Source: Haliclystus octoradiatus
Taxonomy: Eukaryota > Cnidaria > Staurozoa > Stauromedusae > Haliclystidae
NCBI GenBank assembly: GCA_916610825.1
Contig: OU744448.1
Coordinates: 27,550,107-27,614,106, forward strand
Length of the DNA stretch: 64,000 bases
Direction of reading: 5' to 3'
A program made the position numbers and the translations under genes. Positions 43,501-55,500 of this stretch are shown here, in pieces (the stretch's first letter is position 1; each line of letters starts with the position of its first letter). The notes under the pieces are model-generated. The model was given only the letters and a program-made list of their open reading frames with translations, ran no database searches and was not told where the DNA came from.

Positions 43501-46500
43501 CGCTCTGCCCCGATAGGTTTAATGTCGAAAATGAATAACTTGATTAAAAAACCCTTTAAAATGAAAAGTATTGGACACTGTAGAAAGGTAACATATAGAT
43601 ACACCTTCTTATGTAGTTTTAACTATCAATTATAGTTATTTAACTATAGTTTGTAATGAATCAAATTCATGTGTTATTGTTAGTGATGAGAATCGCGTTT
43701 TGCCCCGACAGGTTTAATGTCGAAAATGAATAACTTGATTAAAAAACCCTTTAAAATGAAAAGTATTGGACACTGTAGAAAGGTAACATAAAGATACACC
43801 TTCTTATGTAGTTTTAACTATCAATTATAGTTATTTAAGTATAGTTTGTAATGAATCAAATTCATGTGTTATTGTTAGTGATGAAAATCGCGTTGTGTCC
43901 CGATAGGTTTAATGTCGAAAATGAATAACTTGATTAAAAAACCCTTTAAAATGAAAAGTATTGGACACTGTAGAAAGGTAACATATAGATACACCTTCTT
44001 ATGTAGTTTTAACTATCAATTACAGTTATTTAAGTATAGTTTGTAATGAATCAAATTCATGTGTTATTGTTAGTGATGAAAATCGCGTTGTGTGAAAATC
44101 GCGTTGTGTCCCGATAGGTTTAATGTCGAAAATGAATAACTTGATTAAAAAACCCTTTAAAATGAAAAGTATTAGACAGTGTAGAAACGTAACATATAGA
44201 TACACCTTCTTATGTAGTTTTAACTATCAATTATAGTTATTTAAGTATAGTTTGTAATGAATCAAATTAATGTGTTATTGTTAGTGATGAAAATCGCGTT
44301 GTGTCCCGATATGTTTCATGTCGAAAATGAATAGCTTGATGAAAAAACCGTTTAAAATTAAAAGTATACGGAATGTCGCGTTGTTACTTGATAAGTTTAA
44401 TTTCGAAAACTAAATTTGAGATTGATCAAAAGTTTCTTCGTGAAACATTTCAGAGTGAAAGATAGCAACAAAAAACTACAAATAGATTATTTATTATACC
44501 ATCGTCAGTTCAAAAGAATAAATATTAATTTACAAATTATTTATAGGCTATAATGGATTTATAAACTTAACACATTGTAATTGTTATAATACTGCTAGAA
44601 ATTAAACAATGAAAAAGGAAGGAACCTAGTCAATTACAAATGTGCTATATTTATGCAGTACTTTACAAAAGGAGTCGGGAACGGATAGAGTCACTCTTAG
44701 TGCATTGTGAGGTTTTTTATCAAGGATAATTAACATTTCATGTACTACACAGTCGAATTTATTGCTGCATTTTTTCTACTGAAAATAAATGCTGTGATAC
44801 TATACTATACAATACTATAAGTTATTAGATATATATTTTTTTTTTTTTGGGGGGGGGGGGTGTAACACGGTAATTCCAGCCTCTGCAAAGAACAAAACTT
44901 GAAAATGCTCCTAAAAAGTTCCTAAAATCCAACAAAATACGGTAAGTTTTTATTTTTCCAATTCAAAGTTGATTTCTCAAAACTCTCAAATTTGAAAAGG
45001 AGACTAAAATCTGAATTTTGCAATCCAATTTTTCTCATCGTAATCGTTTATCGGGGTGAACAATTTAATCCATCGTTTTATCACGTAGTTCTTTGTTTCA
45101 CTATTACGTTTGACCATGGTTTGACTATTTCTCAAAATGTAGTGTATTTCCGCAGTATCCTTTTGCCACCGGGATTGTGTCTGTTTAACAGTGGGGAATC
45201 TGTCATAACAAAGCGAACAAAGTTAGTGTACGTGTAAATAAGACAAATTCAAATGTAATATAGTTAAAAGTTTCAAGTCACGCCCCTGCTATATAGGTGC
45301 ACGTTGGTTTAATAGTCTTCATATTTAATTAAAATTTTGATTGCATCACCATGCGATAGGTACACGCCAGTAATATCCATATGTAAAAAAGTTTTTTAAG
45401 TGCACGCCCTGCTATAGGTGCACGCCGGTAATATTCTTTATATTTAGTTTTATGTGCACGCCGGTAACATTCTTCATATTTAAGTTCAACTTTTAAGTGC
45501 ACACCCTGCTATAGGTGCACTCCGGTAATATTCTTTATATTTAGTTTTATGTGCACGCCCTGCTATAGGTGCACGCCGGTAATATTCTTTATATTTAGTT
45601 TGATGTGCACGCCGGTAACATTCTTCAGAATTAAATTTAAGTTTTAAGTGCACGCCCTCCTATAGGTGCCCGCCGGTAATATTCTTTATATTTAGTTTTA
45701 TGTGCACGCCGGTAACATTCTTCAGATTTAAATTTAAGTTTTAAGTGCACGCCCTCCTATAGGTGCACGCCGGTAATATTCTTTATATTTAGTTTTATGT
45801 GCACGCCGGTAACATTCTTCAGATTTAAATTTAAGTTTTAAGTGCACGCCTTCCTATAGGTGCACGCCGGTAATATTCTTTATATTTAGTTTTATGTGCA
45901 CGCCGGTAACATTCTTCAGATTTAAATTTAAGTTTTAAGTGCACGCCCTCCTATAGGTGCACGCCGGTAATATTCTTTATATTTAGTTTTATGTGCACGC
46001 CGGTAACATTCTTCATATTTAAGTTCAACTTTTAAGTGCACACCCTGCTGTAGGTGCACGCCGGTAATATTCTTTATATTTAGTTTTATGTGCACGCCGG
46101 TAACATTCTTCAGATTTAAATTTAAGTTTTAAGTGCACGCCCTGCTATAGGTGCCCGCCGGTAATATTCTTTATATTTAGTTTTATGTGCACGCCCTGCT
46201 ATAGGTGCACGCCGGTAATAATCTTCATATTTAAATTCAAGTTTTAAGTGCACGCCCTGCTATAGGTGCACGCCGGTAATATTCTTTATATTTAGTTTGA
46301 TGTGCACGCCGGTAACATTCTTCAGAATTAAATTTAAGTTTTAAGTGCACGCCCTCCTATAGGTGCCCGCCGGTAATATTCTTTATATTTAGTTTTATGT
46401 GCACGCCGGTAACATTCTTCAGATTTAAATTTAAGTTTTAAGTGCACGCCCTCCTATAGGTGCACGCCGGTAATATTCTTTATATTTAGTTTTATGTGCA

Positions 46501-49500
46501 CGCCGGTAACATTCTTCAGATTTAAATTTAAGTTTTAAGTGCACGCCTTCCTATGGGTGCACGCCGGTAATGTTCTTTATATTTAGTTTTATGTGCACGC
46601 CGGTAACATTCTTCAGATTTAAATTTAAGTTTTAAGTGCACGCCCTCCTATAGGTGCACGCCGGTAATATTCTTTATATTTAGTTTTATGTGCACGCCGG
46701 TAACATTCTTCATATTTAAGTTCAACTTTTAAGTGCACACCCTGCTATAGGTGCACGCCGGTAATATTCTTTATATTTAGTTTTATGTGCACGCCCTGCT
46801 ATAGGTGCACGCCGGTAATAATCTTCATATTTAAATTCAAGTTTTAAGTGCACGCCCTGCTATAGGTGCACGCCGGTAATATTCTTTATATTTAGTTTCA
46901 TGTGCACGCCCATGCATGCTATGTACACGCCGATAATATTCGTATTTAAAAAAGTTTTTAACATGCCATGCCAGTACATGCCAAGTGCATTTTAACAGTA
47001 CATGCCAAGTGCATGCTATGTACACGCCGATAATATTCGTATTTAAAAAAGTTTTTAAGTGCACGCCCTGCTATAGGTGCACGCCGGTACTATTCTTTAT
47101 ATTTAGACGATACGATAGGGTGCACGCCGGTAATATTCTTCATATTTAAATTCAAGTTATAAGTGCACGCCCATACGATAGATGCACGCCGGTAATATTA
47201 TTCATATTTAAAAAAAAATTAAGTGCACGCCCATGAGATAGGTGCACGCTCTTAACATTTAAAAACTTTTACGTCCACGTCTCTGTTTTAGGTGCACGCT
47301 GTCGATATTTTAGGTTTTCGTTTCGTGTAAAATTGCGGTAATTATTTTACTTCCGCGGCAAATCGTGCCGGCTCCTTCTTGTATCTACGTCATTTCGTGC
47401 AAAATTGCGGCGACAATTTTTGCCGCGCGGCAAAATCTCGTAGATGCACGTGGAAAAACGTACATTTTGGGATTTATGTCGAAAATTTAACGTCGAAAAC
47501 ATTTTTTCGACGTTAAACTTTTCGACGTTTTAGCGTACAATCAAAACTTCTACTTATAAGGATGTCAAATGAAATGTAAGCTTCACAGCGTTTAGTCTTC
47601 CTTGAATAAAACCCATTTATTTCAATAATACTCCGTAGTTTCATATTCTAACATTCTATCATCAAATTTTGGAGCGGGATTTTTAAACAATATTTGTTCT
47701 GGAATTCAAAAGCAGGTGAATCAACCAATCCGATTGCATCAGTCTGATGTTGATATTTTATAAATAGAATTCCTGATGTTGAAGTCATCTAGTTTTTGTA
47801 GTAAATTGAACCTTTTAGATTTGTTTTGCTATTGTAGTTCTTGGTAGTTGGAGTCAACCTGAAAATAATATTGCAGATGGTGTACGACGGACAGGTCACT
47901 CAGCTGTGTTCGATGAAGAACAAAATGCTGTTTATGTCTATGGAGGATCAAAGTTGAAGAAATGGTTTAATGATGTGCATAGATTAGATGTCAAAGAAAT
48001 GTCATGGACAAAACTAGATGTAAGAAGTACTTCAATCCAGATTTATTTAGAGAACATTTTCTTTTGTCTTCTTTTACTACATGTACTCAGTACTAAATTT
48101 GGTAAGAATTTGCTTTTGGAAACAGTTGCTCATAACATTCTTTACAAATAGCTTTTTTGCAGTATTGTTGTTGAGTATTACATGAGATTGGAAGAATAAG
48201 AGAATCTCCAGACGTGAGAATTTTTAGTGCTGTTCGATATATCCGATTTTCGATATATTGAGTCCCGATATGACCAATACGTGACAATTCTTGATATAGG
48301 CCTACTGATATGTAATGTTTACCAAGCCCAATGTTGTGTCTTCATGAATAATTTATTTGCATAATGTTACTGTATACCCCTGAGAAAAACAGTTCAAGAG
48401 TTTGTGAACATTTAATGAATGTTAAATGGCCCCAAATTTTCATGAGCTGTTCAGTAACTTGAGCAACCTTTCAACTATTGTAATTTAATTTTCCTTTTAT
48501 TAGACTATAGGCAATGCGCCTGTCAGATCATACCATTCAATGGCAATGTTATATCGAGAATTAGTTTTGTTTGGTGGAGTTTATCCTAACCCTGACCCAG
48601 AACCTGATGGCTGCAGTAATGAAATACACATTTTCGACATAGGTATGCAAACTTATACTCTTACTTGTTTTTATTCTTTTTCTTTCCAAATATTTATACA
48701 GATTTAAAATGATAGCCTACAAAGCGTTACCCGCCTAGCTGGGTGGACCTGGGCGATCTGCGGAGAAATCTGAAAACTATCTCTGGTTTTACTGTAAATG
48801 AGGCATCCTCGGCGTCAATGATGCATAGCCGTGGCTATTGCAATTGAAAATGGAAAACCCTTGTTTTGTACATTTGCAGTCGGAAGTCGGTCGCAAGAAA
48901 AAGCTATGGAAAGATTTGATATGTTTCGCTGCATATGCGATAAGTCAAAAATCTGCTATAACCTGGTTTAAAAACCAGTGATGGTGATGATTTGTTGAAA
49001 AATGACAAATTGGTGGATGAACATACAGTTTTTGAACTTAATGTTAAGATAATTAAATATATATGGATTTAAAAATTGGCTAATTTAATCTGTAATTTCT
49101 ATCAAAATAGACAAATAATAAATACTTTAATACCTAAAATGAAAGACTCTTATACAATATATGCTTCAGAACTCCAATGGTGCAGTATACATCATTAATG
49201 TTGACTTCACCGATGCAGGCTTTTCATTTATGAAATGCACTCTGATGTGCTTAAAAAATGCACTATTTTGATTGTATAATATAATAGGCCTATGAGGTAG
49301 GCACATGTATGTAAGAGTGCTCAATGTTTGTTAAGACAGGGCATAATATAGAATTAAAACAAAGATGAGACAACAGGGCTTTCCGTTACTCTGAGTTTCA
49401 CACGTTTATATTGCAATCATTAGACGGTTTACTCTTGAATGTATGATTTCTACTTAAGAAAGTTCATGAAACAACAATAAATCGTTAAATAGATACAAAG

Positions 49501-52500
49501 CAAAGTGTCAACAATATTCTTGGAATTCACAACAGATTGTGTTAATTAATTGTAAATTGCCAACCACAATTATAGTTATGGGCTGTACGTACATACATAG
49601 ATTTAAATTCGATCCCATTGCACTTCTATATGTTGCACATATTATGCAGATGTTTTCATTCTAATTTCATTTGATTAACATTTCAGATAAAAAGAGTTGG
49701 TATAAACCGATTGTTTCTGGTGAAACACCATCTGCTCGATCTGGGTAAACTTTATTATTATTAATAACTCATAAACAGCTTGTCACAAGACCTATTTTCC
49801 TCTAAAGTTTACTCTAACATTACAGGGGGAGATGCCAAGGGCTCCCCTGTGAAAAACAGTTCAGGAGTTCATGAACAGTTCATGAATGTTAAATGGCTCC
49901 AATTTTCCTGAATTGTTCATGAACTGTTCGTGAACTGTTCATGATAGTTCAGGAACCCTCACAGACAGTTCATGAACAGTTCAGGAACAGTTCATGAGCA
50001 CTTCATGAAAATTTGGGGCCATTTAACCTTCATGAACTGTTCATGAACTCCTGAACTGTTTTCGCAGTGGCTACTATAAGTCAGAGCTCATGTATAATAA
50101 TTTTCTTTTATCATTTCTTCATCCACCGACACAACCGTAGAGTAAGACAACAAGACTTGAAAAGAATGTTCACGTGGTACAGTTTACACAGATATAGATT
50201 TACAGGAAATAAATAACACTAGACAATTATATATTGATATTTACCAACCCACAAACTAATAACTCCCTGCAAAAACATTTACGAATTTTATGAGCTGTTC
50301 AAGAATCTCAACCATACTAATATTTAGAAATATGATATTTAATAGAAGTAATTAAAAGAGGAATGTTCTATAGGTTCCTTATGTTCATCTTGTTGTTCAT
50401 TTAATTTTTATTTTTGTCATTGATAGTCACACAGCTACATCACACAATAGCGAATTACTCATATTTGCCGGATGGGACGCACCGATTTGCTGTAATGATT
50501 TCTACGTATTTGATCTCGGTAAGTTTCAAGGAAAAAATTGATGTGTAATTTAGACATGAAATTGTTCAGTCTTTTGATGGCGGATTTCCGTCTTTTTCTG
50601 CCTTTATCAACTCCTAAAATTGATCTTTTTCAGTCTATTTTCAGTCCATATCCATAGTTTCTGTCTATATTCAGTCTATTTTCAGCCCATATCCATAGTT
50701 TATGTCATTATTCAGTCTATTTTCAAAGTTTTTACTTTCTTGTCTGATAATTGCTATACGAGCGGCTAATTTGGGTTTTAAATGTCATGTCAGCAAACAA
50801 CATCAACAGTAGGCTACCCCTGCCAAAAACTTTGGTTGAGTTCATGAAATGTTTCTTGAATTTTTGAACATTCATGAAGTATTCATGAGCACCTTACAAA
50901 CAGTTCATGAACTGTTCGTGAATAGTTTATGAATAGTGGGTTGTTTAATGTTCATGAACTGTTTTCACAGAAGAAAGCAATAAACTAAAGTTTTCCAGAA
51001 GTGATTCAAATGTATCCTTGAAACCGTGGCAGATAATTGTGTGTTTTATTTGTCGCTACTTAGTATAATTTTATTTTAACTACTGTAAAAGTTTTTTATT
51101 ATTGTAAATTTTATTTTTATTTTTATGATATTGTTCATTTTGTGCCAGTGCCGTGAAAAAAACATTACGGCTTCGGAATACATAAAAAACAAACAAGCAA
51201 ACAGTTGGAAATACCAATATAATAGCGGCAAGAATTTTTTACTTTTAGCCATCATGATCATAATTTATTTAAATGTATCCAACATCAAACTATGAGATAC
51301 ACATACAAAAACTGATTACAAGCACAAATCTATATAGAAGGTTACAATGTTAATCAGATATGATTACTTAATAGTTAAGATACAGTTAATTATGTATGTT
51401 AATAATAAATAATACTCAAGGATACATTTGAATCTCGAATCGAATTTAAATCGAAACTGTTGAAGATTATTGTGTATTTTATTTGTTGCTACTCAGTGTA
51501 ATGATTTCGAAATTAAATACCTCTCATTTAATATAATAAAATTAAAAGTAAAAAAAATTGATATAATATTAATTAACTGAATTACTGTACTATATAAATG
51601 CGTAAGAGTTATGATTGTTTTCTTATTTGTTGAAAATGTTCTTTTATTTTTTCTTGAATATTTTTCATTATTCTGTTAGAATGATCTGTTTATTTTCCGT
51701 ATAAATTTTTTCGCATTTTAGGATGTAAGGGTAACAATAAAATCAATATTAATCAACAATGAATAGAATAGGATATCAAATTGAGGGATAAATTCGTAAA
51801 ACCAACGTGAGATAATATTCACAATGCATGCATCAAGCTGGTATTCAGAGGAATGAGGAAACCGCCCCAAAACCTTTGACCTTATTATAACCTAGAAACC
51901 AGTAATGCAACAGTCATCAGTATTTTTGCTCTGCCCACGCACATTACGCATCGGCACGAGGCACAACCTCCATCGTATCCTGATGAAATTGCTATAACGT
52001 AAAACACACAGTTAAAAGGCAGATAAACAATCCCCTTAATAAGATGGGGGTCTACTTTAGCCTAATCTTCAATTATCCCCAATTAATTAACTGAATACTG
52101 TACTATATAAGTGCGTAAGAGTTATGATTGTTTATTATTTGTTGAAAATGTTCTTTTATCTTTTCTTGAATGTTTTTCATTATTCTTTTAGAATGATCTG
52201 TTTATTTTCCGTATTAATTTTTTCACATTTTAGGTTTGATGATGTTTGCAAAACCATCAATAACAGGTCCTGCTCCTTGTCCTCGTGCTTGGCATTCAGC
52301 TACATTAACAAGTAGTAAATCTCATGTTATTATCCATGGTGGCTATGATGGATCAATGGCTCTAAATGATACGCATTTACTTTCACTTGGTAAGTTCATT
52401 ATTGTTGTCATTCGTTTAATAATTAATTGAGAAGTTTCTGTTGTAAAAAGGCGTAGGATTTTTTTCTCAAGCAATTTAAGCAGCAGACAAGAAACTTTTG

Positions 52501-55500
52501 AAATTTCACGTTTTTTATTAATTAATTACCGTAACATTCAATATTCTACATGGAGATAAGACAGATTGATTGATTGGTTGATTGGATATGATTAGCTATA
52601 ATTCCTTGGCTTGCTATCTGCATATTTGTCCTTCTCCATCTGATTATTCCAGTGAAGATTTAGAACCCTGGCTATTTTTGCAAACATGCCCCTTAAAATT
52701 TTCTCTCTCTCCCATCAAAAACTTCTTTTTAACTATGATCTCACATTTCAGAGTGAAAGATAGCGATAAAAAACTAGAAGTAGTGATTGTTGAAATTTTT
52801 TCGGCATTATTCATTATACCATCGTCAGTTCAAAAGAAATAGAATACTTGTAGTTTTTTGTCGCTATCTTTTACTCTGAAATGTGTTTTACGAAGAAACG
52901 TGTGATCAATCTCACATTTGCAATCAAAATGCAACAACAAAATCTTGTGGGCCCTCTACTTTGTTTGGGCCCAAACATTTTCCTGCTTAACGAGCCTCTC
53001 AACAGCCCTGGATTAATTATTCATTAATTTATCAATAAATTAATAAATTACACATTAACCACTCTCATCGACTTCTATCGGACCAGTATCAATCATTTAG
53101 ACATTATGACCAACATTATCCATGTTATGATGGTAAAAAGGGTGCATCATGGCATGCCACTGGTAATGAAACCTGTCATAGTGACCACCTCTCTTTGGTA
53201 TCCATATTTTTGTTTCATGACACAGGGGTACGTGACTGAAACAGTAAATCCATCCGGATTTAATTTGTTGCGGAAAAACTAAAAACATTTAGATCTAGGG
53301 CCCAGACCATCCATTCGTGATTTCCTCTTCTATCCTTTAAAAACATCCCATTTATATATTTGATATTTTGGGAGCAATCCTCACACATGTTTGATGACTT
53401 TCAAGTGAGTCTGGTGACGCACTAGTGGGGTGGTATTTCGTAGAATAATATAATCTTAACATATATAAGAGAGTTGCTTCAAACGTATGTACGCTAATAA
53501 CTGTCCGAATTTTCCATCAAAATGCTCAGAAATAGTATCATTCAAATCACCATGTTTTGATCCATGTTTTTATATGGTTAATCTGCTGTTTTATTTATGT
53601 TTTGTATTCTTCGTATCGAAACAAAATGTATCTTTTACTTTTGCTGCTTTGGCTCCTTCACGTCATAAATTGATATTGTTTGCAAGGGATCTCCCAAATC
53701 CAACTCTGCCGACATTAAACCTGGCAGCAACACAATGTTAGTTTAGTGTATTTATTAAAAATTGTCGTTTTCTCCCTGTCTGGAATCTCCGCTTACCAAC
53801 TAATCTTTGTACATACTTTGGCGGAAGTATAAGTGATTTCTGTTGGATGTTTCTAGAGTATGCATATAAACTTTTACACCATTGCACTCTTTTAATGAAT
53901 TCCTGTAGTTACCAACTTGAATCGTCCACTTAGATAATTCCGCCTTGTTCTCTAGCTACAGTGCACCACTTTCTCCGTTTGGCATTCTAATTTACTTTCT
54001 ATCTCCTGATTTACAAATTTGTCCATTCTACTTATGGGTTTACTTTATAAATGAAGAAAAATGTGACTTGGATTTCATATCTCGAGATTGCCAACATCGA
54101 TCCGATTAATCATATTACAGTACATGGATTAAAAATTTCAATTGAGATTGATAAGAATTTTCTATTATATAAACTTTTCAAAAGACTTCAAATCCATATC
54201 TTTGAAATATCTTTGAGTAGAAAACGCTACTTTCAGCAAACTAACAGCTAATTCGATTATGACGTCACGAATAAGTTGTCATGGAACGCTTGACATGATA
54301 GAGAGGCACGCTGAACCCTAGTGCCCTAGTGAACCCAGGCTCAAACCAGAACGACTGATTTATATAAATGATATATACCTATTATATAGAAATGTTTTCA
54401 ATAAATGTACTAAATTTCTTAATAATTTGTCAATATCTAATTCTTATTTCTGTTTTATAATTTTATAATTGTCAATTAGTTATTAGGATTATATAATCTC
54501 ACATGCGTTTAGCTGCTATCTATTTAGTCTTGTATTTATTGTTTGTTGTTGTAATTTAATTGGATAATGTGATACGTAACTGATTATAGTTTGAGCATGT
54601 GTTCTTTTATTTCTATGTTAACATGTACAACAAACTGAGATGTCAGTCAAGTTTTATATGTTTTAATTTAATTTAGTATCAAATTAATAATATTATTATT
54701 TAACTTATGAGCTATTAATGGGTTATGTTGCTAGCGATGGGTTAACTCTAAGTTTATGAATATGTGTTGATTCTAAACTTATTTTAATTTTGTGCATTTT
54801 AAAATTGTCATTTTAAATTGATAATGATTTGTACAGATACAGAATCAGAAGAAGAAGAAGAAAATCAAACAATAATATCGAATAAATCAAACCAGCTTAC
54901 AGAAAGTCGTTGTTCTTCGATATCGGATAGTTTTGAATCGGTAACAGATATCGAAAGTAGTATATCGTTATCGGATATTTCTAGTCTAAGTGTATCAATT
55001 ATAGAGAGTAAATCATCGTCATTATCAATACCATCTTGGTTTTCATGGTGTCCATTTAACATTTGTTTTGGTCAAACACAAGAAGAGGGACCGACCGATA
55101 AAGAGTACGAATGTATGATTATTGAATTACAAAGACAGGTTGCTGAGTTAACATTACAATTATCCTCTACAGAAGGAAAAAATATGAATAATAAAATGAT
55201 TAATGGAATAAATAATGAAGAATTTACTAATCAACGTTATAAAGAACTTGAAATTGAAGTTTCAAATTTGCGTCGAGATAATGAAGATTTAGAAGTACGT
55301 ATTAGCGAAACCAGAGCATGTTGTGTTACAAAAGATAAAAAATTATTGATGGCATCGAAAGAAATTTCTGCTTTAAGATCACGTTTAAAAGGTGCTAGAA
55401 TTAAGCTCGATCATTTGACATCTCAACAAGAAACTGCTTCGAATGGGGAAGAAAAGTCAAACTGCATTGATATAAATAAGGAAGACGGCCAACAAAACAT

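Larger units (their letters stand above)
36213..47535. mobile_element. large foldback-like composite with GTCGAAAA termini
   Basis: The left end repeats the word four times (ACGTCGAAAAGTTT, ATGTCGAAAAGTTT, AACGTCGAAAATTT, AACGTCG). The right end has the mirror form (TTCGACGTTAAAC, TTTTCGACGT). Between them the 97-bp and 195-bp satellites appear inverted on the left (41380-41860) and direct on the right (42178-47275), a partly symmetric layout. Nested TTAA units fill 36354-41314. No transposase frame is seen. The outer borders are inferred from the termini; no target duplication is evident. Confidence 0.5.

Noticed and set aside
44836-44862. T-run followed by G-run
   Set aside because: Homopolymer junction, probably slippage or assembly noise; loosely like the ends of MITE-8 but not enough to call.
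42178-47275. CRISPR-like regular repeats
   Set aside because: Units are contiguous 195-bp and 97-bp monomers with no unique spacers, in a eukaryotic intron; these are satellites.
53487-53741. 84-codon frame starting MYANNCPNFPSKC
   Set aside because: Part of R3; the copy at 6190-6400 has the same string in a frame that ends differently, so it is repeat-derived.
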